Positions 1 through 11,271 are shown, numbered from the stretch's first letter. The stretch is 64,000 nt of DNA from Crocodylus rhombifer (GCA_038503035.1 JAVSML010000998.1:310001-374000), one strand, 5' to 3'. A program made the numbers and translations. Notes: generated by a model from the sequence alone, not told the origin.

Positions 1-358
1 TTTAGGTAATTGTTTATCTGCCATTACAGTAATTGACAGTGGACAGTCCAAATAGCAGTCTACTGGGATTATTGTAATGAAAGTTGCATTGAAGAACTGT
101 GTTAGGTAGACTCCATTCAGCTAGAAGAGCCTCATGCAGATTTAAGTTGTCAAAGCTGTATGCTTCATACAACTTTAGACTTGATGTTTTCTGATATCAA
201 ACGAATGATGTGGTAAAAAGTGTTACAGAGACTTTTACATATATGCAGGTGTGATCTGCATAAATGGGCACATACAAAGGTTTAAACCAACCAGGTGAAG
301 CTTAGCAATGTAGTTTAAACCATTTGAAAGCTGGACACGCAGGCACAGGGCTGGCTGC
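1..358. other. Unique AT-rich flank, no gene seen
   Basis: Non-coding sequence before the first hAT element. Both strands show only short random open frames. The last eight bases (CTGGCTGC, 351-358) are the left target-site duplication of the element that follows. Confidence 0.6.
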
Positions 359-1012
359 TAGGGCTGGGCGAGCTTTGGTTGCCTATTTGATTTGGAGAAG
401 ATTGGGCCCGATTTGGCGAATCTGAATCAAATTGGGAGACCCATGAAGAGCTCTGAATAAAGTCAAAGCATCCTAATCAATTCAGTGATTCAGATGGTGG
501 TCCTGTGGGGAAACAGAAACTGGGAGGGGGTGGGGGAGGTGGGAAGGACGATTCTTTGATATTGACATCAGTAGCTGGCCAGTGACTGTAATCTTTCCCT
601 GAGTTCCCTTCCAGTCGCAGTGCTCTTGGGGAGGGACGTAGAAACAGCATATAAAACCCTGTGTAAAGTCTTTCTCTGCCTTTTGTGAGCTGTCTGTCTG
701 CAAATAACAGCGTGTCAAAGGTACTGGCTGGCTTCCTAGTCAGTCTCTTGCTTGTCTATCTTCTTGTAAAGGATTGGCTATACCATACTAATTACCCTTG
801 CTTACAATCCCTTTACTTATCCCTATCCAATCCATTCATGTCAACTTATTCTTCCCCCAAAATCCTCTCATTTGTTCTTGTTTTGTTTTCCCCCCTGCAC
901 TTTTTAAAAAAAAAGCTGGTTTTCCCTGGCAGCGTGTGATCCACCACTGTTCAGGAAAGCATCTCTCACGCACTCACTCATGCTTGCACTCATGCTAAAC
1001 ATATACAAGATA

Positions 1013-1216
1013 TGTTTGTGTGTGTGTAATATATCTTCTATCTGTTTAGTGCGTGTAATACATGTTTAATACATGTGTGTGCAGTACATCTTGTCTTTGT
1101 TTAATATATTACACACACATATTAAATGCATACCAGATATTACACACCCATATCTTGTATGTGTTTAATATGTGTGTGTGTGTGTAATGCAGACTAGATG
1201 TATTACACGCACACAC
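1013..1216. repeat. Imperfect TG/CA and TTTAATATGTG-rich repeat tract
   Basis: About 200 bp of alternating GT/TG and CA runs interrupted by TTTAATA-type spacers, for example around 1060-1110 and 1165-1185. Strand-switching between TGTGTG and ACACAC runs gives several short inverted repeats. It lies inside the hAT element. Confidence 0.7.
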
Positions 1217-1641
1217 TTCCTAGCACAGCAAACATTATGAAGTGTGCTGGAAAGCCAGGTGCCAGGTCTTCTGGTAGAGGAGAGAGAGGGGCTAGAGGGG
1301 TGTTGGGGGAGAGCTACAAGCTCCCCTGCAAACATAGACACACCCTCTTTTCTGGCAACGATGAGCAAGGAGGTGGGATCAGTACCTTTCCCTGCACTGC
1401 ACCACCTCCACTAACACCAGAAATAGGTACCAGCATGACAGTCTCCTCTACCCCAATTTCAGCTCCCAGGGTGAACCTCCCAGTGCCAGAGGAGGAACTG
1501 AATCTAGAAGCAGGGGAGCTGAGTGCCATAAGCAGGGAAATTCTGGGGAAGGAGGGGGAATCTGAGTTTGTGCTCCACACCCCTCAAAGTTCCCCTAGAA
1601 GGAGGTCTCCTTCTCTGGAAGACACCTGGAGGAGGTTGTAG
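1198..1641 (+). other. 147-codon open frame inside the hAT element, unidentified
   Basis: An open frame of 147 codons starts in the TG/CA tract and runs through the GC-rich interior. Its second half is acidic then basic: an EEELNLEAGEL stretch at about residues 98-108 and an SSPRRRSPS stretch at about 131-139. The part before residue 12 is low-complexity tract. I recognise no domain. It could be a remnant of transposase, a captured fragment, or chance in GC-rich DNA, where stop codons are rare. An overlapping antisense frame of 88 codons (1314-1580) shows how permissive the composition is. I do not claim it is expressed. Confidence 0.2.
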
Positions 1642-1988
1642 GGCTGAGCTTCCCCTGTTGTTGTGCCTCTGCAGTTTGAGGTGCACTTTCAGAGAAGCCC
1701 CTGTACCTATCTCCTTGAAACCTGGCAGACTTCATGCCCTCAGAAGGGGCTGCCATCCCTGCTGTTTTCATCCAATTGTGCAAAAAAATGACAAAGTTAT
1801 AGGTATGTTAGTGATTTCTCCGTTATAGTCTATGACTGAAACGCACCGAATCAGTGCCAAATCTTTCAAATCCAACGTGGCTGAATCAATTCGGGACAGT
1901 GATCCAAATCACCAAATTGAATCACTGTCCCCCAAATCAGCTAAATCCAACCTGAATACTGGCCAGTTTGCACAGACCTACTGGCTGC

Positions 1989-4487
1989 ATACTCTGTAGA
2001 CAGCCTGCACCACTAACAGCATGGGGTGGCGGGGAGGGAAAGTGGGGTTGCAGGGGGCCCAGAACCTGCATCCCAGTATGCTTTGCAGACTCCCCTGTTT
2101 GTCTGGTGACAAAAAGCTGAGGACATACCTTGGGGCTGATTGGCTGGTGGACCCAAGGGGACCATGCCCCTGCTCCTAATGGCACCCCTTCCCTCCTTCA
2201 GCTGTCAGGTAACTGACCCAGAGGGGATCTGTTATCTTTGGAAAGAGTCTGTACCCCACCACTCTAACCAGAACTGAGGCTCTGGCTGCAGTGGAGGGAG
2301 TTTTGCCCTCAGGGCTGCAGGGGCTCTAGTTGTGGGAAGCTTTGCCATTGCAGCCAGAGCTCAGGGCAGTAGAGCCCTGCTGTGGAAGCTTTTCCCCTGC
2401 ACAACCCTACCTGTGGTGCTGTGGGCTTTGAGCGCAGTGAAATGCCATGCGGGGTGCAGGACTTTATGCTCAGGGTAGTTCAAGCTGGCACCTGCAGCCC
2501 TTCATGCCAGTCAGTGTCCATAGTGGGGGTGGAGAGGGCATGGCTCCAGGGATGTCAGGCACAGGGGTTGGCAGTGTCTGTGCAAGGGGTCTCTGGGAAG
2601 TGGGAGCAAGGATTGGCAGTGTGGGGGGGGAGGGGGTTGGGTGGCTCTGGAAAAGGCAAGGGTGGAGGTCTAATGCTGGCCAGGTTTCTTTCCCCTGACA
2701 GCTGTACAGCTATGGGGTCAGGGTTTCCCAGCCTCTCAGCTGTCTGGAGTTGCAGCCCTAGTCACAGAGCATCTCCCCGGAGGGAAGAGGAGAGGGAACA
2801 GGAGCATGGATGCCAGAAAACATTGCTAGATACATTTGAATGGGGTAAGCGTACAAGAATGCCATTAATCTGAGGAAGTGTATTCAGAAACAAGTTCATC
2901 CTCATCCAGCGCAATGGAGATTTCTGCCATGCTGGCTATGTTTCCTTCAACTGAAGGGCTGTGAATGCATTTCAACCAGTGGAACTAATTCCAGTGGTTG
3001 AAATGTGTTTGTATTCCAGTTTTGCTGTATGTTATAGGGCAAACCACTTTTCACACATTCTTGTACATGGAATGTGTTTTAATGGATTTTTTCAGCTTTA
3101 AAAGGAGCTACTTGGTAGATGACATTGTAAGATTAAAACAGTGAAGGTCAGACCTTATGTCAAACATTTAATTTTAACAGGAATTTCTTTGCTGTTCCTC
3201 ACTCTTAGCCTTTCAGCCCGACTCCAAACATAGTTTATGTTCCAATAAGTCCTTTGCTCATGATACATACACTTATCAAAAATAAATCCTTTGCGTTAAT
3301 ATGGGCAGTAGATAATTTCTCAGAAGACTAAATCTAAGAATATAAAAGTGATAAATTGTTACCAAGTGAAGACAGGAATTTGCTAAAATGTTCAGAATGA
3401 GACTGCTTTGTCAAGATTTGTTTTATGAGATCTGGCACTTGCCCTGTGGAGCTGAGCCTGAGCTGGTTACTAGGTCTGAGTGACCAAAAGGTTTGGAGGA
3501 ACAGGAAGAAGATCCCTCAGAAAAAGAACAATTCTAGTTACTCAAAATATATCCAAACAATGTGTGTAAAATTCTGTTTTATGATTTAAGAGTCAAGAAA
3601 AGATGAAAAACAGAAAGAAGGGCAAAAAGAATGCTACTATAGATATTTTCTGTTTTTTTCAAGAAATGTAACTGGTGTTTTCTAGAAATCCTTTTTATTC
3701 ATGTATATATTAGCATAGGTGAAGTCAATGAGAATTAAAACCTGAGAGACATAATAGTTGCATTTTGCAGCACTGAAAATTGCTGGGGAGATACTTTTTC
3801 CATGCACATACTGTGAGACTTTATGTATATTAGTCTTCTCCTGCCATTTAAGCCTTAATTACTGGAGTTTTAATCCAGCATAATATATAGGGAAGCCTTG
3901 TTTTTTGCATACTTTCCTATAGCTTAAATTAAATGCAGGTATTTAATATAGTATTTTAATATAGTGTGTTTTTATATCTATAGATAATGCAGGTATTTGA
4001 GAAATAAAATTAAGAGGGAAGTTTGTCACAGAAAGTGGAACTCCTTTTGTTAAAGTCATGATCTAAAACAATTCTTAATTGCTCCAGGGATTATCCCCTT
4101 CCAAAGGATAGGGGTGGAAGGGAACATAATTGACTGATTTTCTTCACCAGCAGTCTTTAAAATGGCTACTGTTCTTGGAATCTTCTAATAGGGCCTCTTG
4201 TATCTGTTTCATTTCGGTCTCCGTTCCCTTTCTTAGTCTACTATACAGCAGTACAGCTAGATGACTTCCATTTTTTTCTCATTGTTTAGATTATTAGAAA
4301 GTGAATTAGTTGCTAATGAGTACAGTTTGAAGGAGGGTTGTGGGGGGGAGAGGACAAGTGTGTTTACAGAGGAAGAAAATACCACTGACTTGACGAAAGT
4401 TTTCTGAATAGGATAGTGGAAGAGGCAGTCATATAATGAAGGAAAGCATTCCAAAGACATTCCCACTTTTGTTGTCTCTGATTTAAC
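1989..4487. other. Intergenic/intronic block without recognised genes
   Basis: GC-richer, G-run-bearing sequence to about 2800, including G-rich runs near 2620-2670, then AT-rich unique sequence. A 163-codon open frame at 2382-2873 lies in the GC-rich part. It is glycine/serine/cysteine-rich without domain features, and I treat it as chance. Confidence 0.5.
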
Positions 4488-4518
4488 AAAGGCTTCCTTT
4501 TCAACAAAGGAAGCCTTT
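4488..4518. repeat. Perfect 13-bp hairpin
   Basis: AAAGGCTTCCTTT (4488-4500) and AAAGGAAGCCTTT (4506-4518) are exact reverse complements around the 5-nt loop TCAAC. No promoter or T-run context suggests a function. Confidence 0.75.
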
Positions 4519-5120
4519 TCAACCAGGAAAACAGGTGACTATTTTGGTGTCTGTTCTGCTCTTCACTGGGATCCTTAAAACTCAGAGTTGATACTCTGTT
4601 TTGCTGCTTTTCCTGCTCTGGGCCACAGACCCAATGGATTAGAAGGCTTATAGAATAACAGAAGTTCCACGTCATGAGAACCAAACTTTTCACCCAAACC
4701 TGTAGCTGATCTTGCCATATTTGCACAAATCTGAGACGAGGCTTTTTCCCCCTCCATTAACATGGATTTGTGTAGGAGATGGTGACGGGTGTGCAGCTTG
4801 CTGTGGCTCCAGCCCTGACCACTGCTGCTGCTGGGCTGGGGCTGAAACTGGAGCAAATGCATTCTCTGTTCCCAAGGCTGGAGCAAGGCAAGAGTTGTGC
4901 CAAAGCTGAAGCATAAGGGTAAATGGGGAGCGGGGGGAACAGGGGTTGCAGGGCATGAGAAGTGAGGGGGAGCAGAGGCTGTAGGGAGTCAGGTACGGTT
5001 GGGTCAGTTAGGAGCTGGGCAAGTGGTGGGATAGGGGTCAAGCTGCTTGATCACCCCCCATGCTTCCCCTACTACCTGCCCCCTGGCACTGCTTTTCCCA
5101 TTACAGAGGTGGGGAAGTAT

Positions 5121-5224
5121 GAATTTTAGATGACCCTCCAATAAATAAATTATTTACATGGAAAATTATAACAAATTTACCAATTTTCATGTATAAAATC
5201 TAATTACAGGGTCATCTTAAATTC
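5121..5224. repeat. Short palindromic element with GATGACCCT ends
   Basis: GAATTTTAGATGACCCT (5121-5137) is mirrored by AGGGTCATCTTAAATTC (5208-5224), with A/T-rich partly complementary sequence between (TTACATGGAAAATT against TTTTCATGTATAAA). The right half resembles the right end of the TA-flanked element at 22330-22400 (AGATTnTATAnATG then GATGAC on the opposite strand). It may be an internally deleted relative of that family. Confidence 0.6.
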
Positions 5225-6830
5225 AGGGATTCAGGTCAATATTTGAAGAAGGGACAATTTTTAGGGCTCAAAGTATAAGAAGTAGTTCTTTGCGCATCTT
5301 TTTAAAGTAATACTACCTGATCTCTTACTGCTTCCCTATTCCAAACTTAATACTTAGAACCGGGATTTTTTTATTAGAACCGTCAACTGAAGGAGAAAAT
5401 ATGTAGTAGGGAAGGGGTTGATACACTGACATTATTGTAACTCCAGTAATTTGAATAGCCTCTCAGCATAAAATGAAGGTAGTGCTCTGGGGACATGACT
5501 CGCATTGTGTCATGTGGCTGAGCTGAACAAGTGTCAGCACTATCCAAATGTATTATTTAAGATTGATTGTCTCTTTTCTGTGATGGATAACTAGCATGGT
5601 AGTTGACTGATAACTAATACAGGGATCAACCCAGAGAAAGTTGAAGTTGTTCTGAAGGGACATTTATCAGAGGACATGCACACTTCTTTGATATGATTTT
5701 GTCATCTTCCTGGAAACTGTTTGTGTTTTAACCAGAGAAGAAAAATTAATATGTAAGGAGAAAAGGGACTGCAACCTTCTCCCTCTTTTGCAATGCTAAA
5801 TTTCAAAACTGAGAGTATAATTCCCCCATATCCTTGATTTCAAAAAGTATTCCTTTTGTTTCCCTCTGACATCTTCCCTATTCTGTTGGCTGCAGCCATC
5901 ATCTAAAATGATAATAAAAAACTCCATCTATTCTATCAGGCTGCTTGCAAAAAAATAGGCTTTAGTAGACCCCATTGATGATCTGGGGTTAGCACATGAA
6001 TGAAGTTGTTCCCGTGTGAGGTGACACATCCTCATGAGGCACTTTTGCGAGTAGATAGATCTTGAATGAAAAAGCATTATTAGAGATGCCTTCCAGGCAG
6101 CTTCCTTCCCAGTGCTCCTCAGAAAAATTATCAATTTTTCATACTTTCATACCTACCAAAAAAATCCAAAATGTTTTCCTCTGGGATGTGATGACTTCTG
6201 AAATGACTTTAAATTCTTAGTGTGGTAGTTTTGTAAGGGTATTTTGAAACACCATAATACAACTGCTCCAACTTCCTTCTCAAACGAACAGAATGTAGAA
6301 TGCATATATTGGCAGTTACCGGATGCATCTTCACATACAGCTAATGTGCATGAATAAACTCTGGAGCTTATTGCTCCAAAATTTTTGCTCCCAGGTGCGC
6401 CAACTGAACGTGTTTCTGAGGAGCAGAAAAACTCAGGGGTATATTGCTCTGGAGTTTGTGTGCAGCACATTGAGCTTGGTCAGAATAGCTGTGGCTGACA
6501 GCCTCTGCACTGAAGCACCCTTGTAACTCAGCCCGTTGGCAGCTTTTATGTACAGAAAAACTCTGGAACAGGCTAGCCTGCTAGTTTGCTCTGGAGTGTA
6601 TTAGTTTCATGAGCCCTAATAGGGACTTGCAGGTAGGTGTGGAGACATTTACTGCAGACCTAATTAGGCAGTTCTGCAGTAAACATCTCATGCACATGCA
6701 TCCACTGTGTTTGGTACAAAGATGCAGGGCAAAGACAGAAGACTGAGTATGTCGTTTTTTTGTGCTGCCATTCCTAACTCTCACACCAGTAATTCAGAAT
6801 GCACAAAAATGCTACTTTACATAAGTAGAG
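5225..6830. other. AT-rich unique sequence, no gene seen
   Basis: Only short unsupported open frames on either strand. No repeat family, splice-like exon or RNA gene was recognised here. Confidence 0.5.
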
Positions 6831-7073
6831 AAGGTTCTTTGGATAAATCTGATATCTTTTATGAGACCAACTGAAATAGTTGGAAAAATTCTTCTTAGCA
6901 AGCTTTTGGGTTTAAATACCCTTTGTCAGGCTGCAGAAGCATTTAAACCTAAAAGCTTGCTAAGAAGAATTTTTGCAAATATTTGAGTCGGTCTCATAAA
7001 AGATATCAGATTTACCCAAAGAACCTTGTCTGCTAATGTCCTTAGACCAACACGGCTACCACCTACACCACAC
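6831..7073. mobile_element. Penelope-like retroelement fragments joined head-to-head (palindrome)
   Basis: Positions 6831-6919 and 6940-7027 are near-perfect reverse complements of about 88 bp around a 20-nt loop. Each arm contains the family's GATATCTTTTATGAGACC or GGTCTCATAAAAGATATC block and the AGCTTGCTAAGAAGAATTTT block. The right copy continues to 7073 with the family 3' end (TTAGACCAACACGGCTACC). The other copy is 5'-truncated and inverted against it. The minus-strand copy keeps a hammerhead-like core: CTGACAA (6923-6929), a GGGT/ACCC stem, then AAAA (6904-6907). Assignment to Penelope-like elements rests on the hammerhead-like layout, which is known for that group. No reverse transcriptase is present in this copy. 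Confidence 0.6.
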
Positions 7074-7644
7074 TACATAAGTGTTAAGCAACATTGTTAA
7101 GTAGTAGAAGGGGAAAAATACTCTGAAGATGCAGTTGATTTAACAAAATCTTTTGAAGCCAAGTTAACGTGGAGCTCATGTTCAAAGGAATAAAAATAAA
7201 ACAATTTCATAACAATCTGCAGCCAACCCATTAATCAGAGAGATCATTTAAAGGCTCCCTGTGTTAGCCCATCTGAGAAGCAAGTGATAAATAAGGGCCA
7301 AATGCATTTATATAAAGCAGAATCTCTGTAGAATTCATCTATATTCAGGAAGATTTTTTTAACTCTATTTAAGTGATTTTTTTTCCTATTTACGTTATTC
7401 AGATTTCATTAATTTTCTTTTATTAGTTTTTTGCCATAGTCCTTGGTTTTGGATTAATGCCCACTCCTTTTGGATTATTCTGGTAAATCTTTCCATAAGA
7501 GATGAAGAAAACGAAGTCAAATTCTCAGTTCCATTATGTTCTTTTATCATCTCTCTCTTCCCTTTCCTCAGGCCCTCTCCTTTTGCATCTACTGAACATC
7601 AGCTTCTCTGCTACTTGCAGCCTTTGTTACTACTGTACAGTTTG

Positions 7645-7965
7645 GCTTTTATTTTCATCTTGTGAATTTCCCATTTTAAATGGAGATCTTGTGCGAGAAA
7701 CATAGCATCATCCCCAAGGGATTTACCAACTATAGCCCTCTAGCTAACACAGAGCTCTAAGTATGCAACTCAACTATCTTATTTACATATGGAGATTTAC
7801 ACAAACCTTTGTTCCATCACTATTTAGCTCTGTTATGTCTGTTTTTTTCTCAGAGACCTGAGGAAGGGTATGTGGTTCCTGACAGCTTGTCTATGTCCCT
7901 CCCAACTATGCAGTTGGTCCGATAAAAGATATCACCCACAAAAACCCTAGTCTCTCACATTTTTC
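7645..7965 (+). mobile_element. Penelope-like retroelement, truncated copy
   Basis: The copy shares about 320 bp with the minus-strand copy at 26786-27125: a block starting GAAACATAGCATCATCCCC (7697 on), then ACCTGAGGAAGG, CAGCTTGTCTATGTCCC and GTTGGTCCGATAAAAGATATCAC. The hammerhead-like core is CTGAGGA (7858-7864), a short AGG/CCT stem, then GACA at 7881-7884 where GAAA is expected, so the core is broken. The 5' limit is approximate and no coding frame survives. Confidence 0.6.
7858..7890 (+). ncRNA. Decayed hammerhead-ribozyme-like motif in Penelope-like copy
   Basis: CTGAGGA fits the hammerhead core pattern CTGANGA. It is followed by a stem-loop and then GACA instead of the invariant GAAA. 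Hammerhead motifs are an established feature of Penelope-like elements. The changed base should abolish cleavage, so this is a fossil and not an active RNA. Confidence 0.4.
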
Positions 7966-8063
7966 TCAGACTATTATGCTTACTACACCAGCCCAACACT
8001 ACCACCATATGAGGTTTTGCTGTCCTTTCTTCCCCCCAACTGGATTTATCACTACATGTAATA

Positions 8064-8597
8064 ATGCGACATGCGACCAAAACGCTGGCTTGCATCCATA
8101 GATGCTTCTCGAGCAAATCCCGGGACGTCATTCTCCCCTTGTACTCGGCCTTGGTGAGGCCGCAGCTGGAGTACTGCGTCCAGTTTTGGGCTTCACAATT
8201 CAAAAAGGATGTGGAGAAGCTTGAGAGAGTCCAGAGGAGAGCCACGCGCATGATCAGAGGTCAGGAAAACAGATCTTACGATGATAGGCTGAGAGCCATG
8301 GGACTCTTTAGCCTGGAAAAGCATAGGCTCAGGGGTGATCTGATGGCCACCTATAAGTTTATCAGGGGTGACCACCAGGATCTGGGGGAACATTTGTTCA
8401 CCAGAGCGCCCCAAGGGATGACGAGGTCGAACTGTCACAAACTCCTGCAGGACCGTTTCAGGCTGGACATAAGGAAGAATTTCTTTACTGTCCGAGCCCC
8501 CAAGGTCTGGAACAGTCTGCCAGCGGAGGTGGTTCAAGCACCTACATTGAACACCTTCAAGAGTAAATTGGATGCTTATCTTGCTGGGATCCTATGA
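8064..8597 (+). pseudogene. CR1 ORF2 fragment, reverse transcriptase C-terminal part
   Basis: A 177-codon open frame starts in CR1 at about residue 4. It covers the thumb/C-terminal region that follows the catalytic domain: the signatures CIHRCFSSKSRDVILPLYSAL, LEYCVQFWA, FKKDVEKLERVQRRATRMIRG and FRLDIRKNFFTVRAPKVWNSLP are visible. In a full CR1 this enzyme copies the element RNA at a nicked target. The catalytic FADD box and the endonuclease domain are absent through 5' truncation. The frame is unbroken to the natural stop, so the copy is fairly young. It is not functional. Confidence 0.85.
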
Positions 8598-8690
8598 CCC
8601 CAGCTGACTTCCTGCCCTTTGGGCAGGGGGCTGGACTTGATGATCTTTGAGGTCCTTTCCAGCCCTAATGTCTATGAAATCTATGAAATG
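8065..8690 (+). mobile_element. CR1 LINE, 5'-truncated 3' end
   Basis: The copy contains the C-terminal part of CR1 ORF2 followed by a short 3' untranslated region (GACTTCCTGCCC, GGGCAGGGGGCTGGACTTGATGATC, GGTCCTTTCCAGCCC). It ends in the CR1-type tail repeat TCTATGAAATCTATGAAATG. The same subfamily appears on the minus strand at 39534-40684. There is no poly(A), as expected for CR1. Confidence 0.93.
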
Positions 8691-11269
8691 TTAGCAATAT
8701 ATGCCTGACTAAACATATGAGATCACAGGATGCAGAGTAAAAGAAATGTAAGTTCTTATAACATTTAAAAGGATGAATGAGCGTGCAACAATTCACATAA
8801 ACTGATTAAAATCCAAGGAGATTATTTTTTGTGATGCGTAACTTTTTAAAGTATAAAATAATATTTTTCATAAAATTAAGTACATGTAACCCAGTCTTTT
8901 TGGCTATAATCAGTATTCAAATGTTATGGATATATTTGAAACTATATCTTGGTCAAACTACATCTCAGAAGTCAGTATTACCTACAGTATTGGTCTTTGA
9001 AAGACCAAATAAAATTTACTGTAATAGATCAGACTACCTTAACTCCCATACCTTTTAACACATTATTTTTAACAAAACCATGTTTTGATAAAGCCTGTTA
9101 TTTTTAATCTTTGAAGAAAAAGGGAATTATCAGATGCCTATTATAATTTTGGATTAAAGACTGCCTCCTGTGAGCTATCCATCAACATTCCATATAAAAC
9201 TGATATTTACTATAATCAAAGTAACAGTATCAGAAAGTATTAACTAATCAGGAAAGGCAAAAATAACAGTAGTTATATTTAGAATCTGCAGCCTCAGCTT
9301 CCTGCTGCCAGTCCAACTAATTTATAGATTAATGTTAATACCAGGCCCAGTTCCAGTGAATCTCTTACTTTTTTTAAAATTTTGGAACTAATGGATAATG
9401 GATAATACCAGTTCTAGCCTAGGACATAGTCACAGCATTACATAGGTGGTTAGAGTGGCAGTGGCCCAGGTAACTCTAATATAATAGAGCAGTATGGTTC
9501 TTAAGCACTAACATCTTTTATTTTTATTTTTTTCGTCTGTTTTCCCTTAAAAATGGAATGCAGCTATAACCACTATACTAAGCAGCTTCTTGTTATTGGC
9601 TGTATAGATTTCTTGATATACCACATTGTGAGAACAGAAGCTTCCTGTTGCTAAGGAGATATTATGTCCACCAGTGGTATTGAGCCTTTAGCTATTCTGT
9701 GTTTTCTGAAATATCTGGAAATCTCTCTCAATTTTTTTTGAAAGCTGAAATAGTGCATTAATTTAGAAGCTAATTTCATCACAAAGGAGAAGGTAGCAAA
9801 GTAATTGAGATTTGTTTCTTGTTGGACTAATATTGAAATGTAATTTATTTTCAATTTTAGAGCTTAAATCCTATTTTTAGTAAGCAACTTAGAAGATTGT
9901 ATGGTGTCCATGTTGTATGTGTAGTATAGGCAGAAGGCCGTGCAGATATGCCTCTTACAGACCAACTAAATTATATATAATTTATTCATAGGATCTATAG
10001 GACTAGGGCCAAACACCAGGGATCATTATCTTTAATCTCAGTTTAGTCATGTTGCTTGTTGTAATATGTCAAAAAAGGTTTAATTTGATGTAATAAAGGG
10101 AATAAGTAGAATCTATTAACATATGCATTAACAAAATTTAATATATTGAATTAATAAGCATTTTTGTAAGTAAGTATGCTGTTTCCTGTCTATTGCTTAA
10201 CTATACAGGATCATCCAAGGAAAAAATCCTGACAGAATGCTCAGCACGCATAATATTCAATTAGGCACGTACTACACAGACCCTCTAGATCAAGTTAATA
10301 GTTGTGAGCTTGTGCAGCTATAAGACAACACTACAACAAACTTTCTCATTTGGATATTCATAGTTTCTCAGTCTGTTGGCTCTCCTGATTCCAGTCTTAA
10401 TAATAGAAATACAGAAAATATTGAACACAAGGAAATTACTACATACTGACAAAACAGTTTGGCAAGAATAACTGTATTTTTCAATGGAACAAAGGGATGC
10501 TAACTGTGTGGGGAAAAATGAGGAATTTAAAGTGCTGGAATAAGAAAACAAATGCTAAGAATTTTAAAATTACTGAACTCGAAGATTGCTTGAAGACAAT
10601 GGGAATACATTTTGTAGTACTATCAGTGATACCAAGCTCTTTTGTAGTATGTATATTATTTTTGTAGTATTTTTTTTTTATTATTATTATTATTACTTTT
10701 TTTAATTTTTTTTTTTTTTTAAGCTGTTGAAAGTCAGGGTGGTAGTCAAGAACTGGAGTAGTGAAGATATGGAGGAAGGAAAGCTAAATTAATGTGTGCT
10801 CAGTAATCTAATCTTAGCCATCAGAAAAGTATCATGCAAATCTTCATAGAATGGAATGAGATGGATGTGTGTTATGGAAGGGGAATGCTTTTGAAAAAAA
10901 TCCCATTTTAAGCAGAAAATGGAATTATGATGAGTTTCCCAACAAATCCATGCTAGGCAACCCCAATTCCCTTTTTTTTTTAATTACTTCATTTACAAAA
11001 TTAGTGGTAGAAGCAATCTCAATACGCAGATTGTATTAAAGCATTTGATAATGATACTTTATAAAGCCTTCCTCCTAAGGCTTGCCTTGCCTAAATTAGG
11101 AATAGCAATTGTATAATAACCTATATTGTAATAACAATATAATGCTAAGGATTCTGACATTGTGTTCCCACACAGTTTACTGTGCAGTAGATTATTCTGC
11201 AATAGCTGTTTAGGTCAGCTGCCGTGTATAGACAAAGTCAAGAGAATGCAACATAGCTTGCATTCAGTA
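8691..11269. other. AT-rich unique sequence with poly(T)/ATT tract
   Basis: No genes recognised. The block contains a low-complexity T/ATT tract at about 10667-10722. The remaining open frames are short and carry no domain signatures. Confidence 0.5.
10667..10722. repeat. Poly(T) and (ATT)n low-complexity tract
   Basis: A T run, then ATTATTATTATTATT, then two further T runs. It could be a simple repeat or the poly(A) tail of an unrecognised minus-strand insertion. Confidence 0.8.
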
Positions 11270-11271
11270 TA

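Larger units (their letters stand above)
359..1980. mobile_element. Non-autonomous hAT-type DNA transposon, complete, 1622 bp
   Basis: The sequence is flanked by an exact 8-bp direct repeat, CTGGCTGC at 351-358 and 1981-1988. Eight bp is the target-site duplication length of the hAT superfamily. The ends form imperfect terminal inverted repeats: TAGGGCTGGGCGAGC on the left, and TAGGTCTGTGCAAAC read inward from the right. Near both ends are short repeated motifs of the GATTTGG/GAATC type in both orientations (about 380-440 and 1840-1940), which also occur in the element at 59607-61333. The interior holds an imperfect TG/CA tract (1013-1216) and a GC-rich stretch with one 147-codon open frame. 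No recognisable transposase catalytic region is visible, so it probably moved with enzyme supplied elsewhere. The superfamily call is firm from the duplication and ends; the family name is unknown. Confidence 0.85.

Noticed and set aside
2382..2873. 163-codon plus-strand open frame
   Set aside because: Glycine, serine and cysteine-rich in G-rich DNA with overlapping frames of similar length. No motif, no splice context and no homologue recognised.
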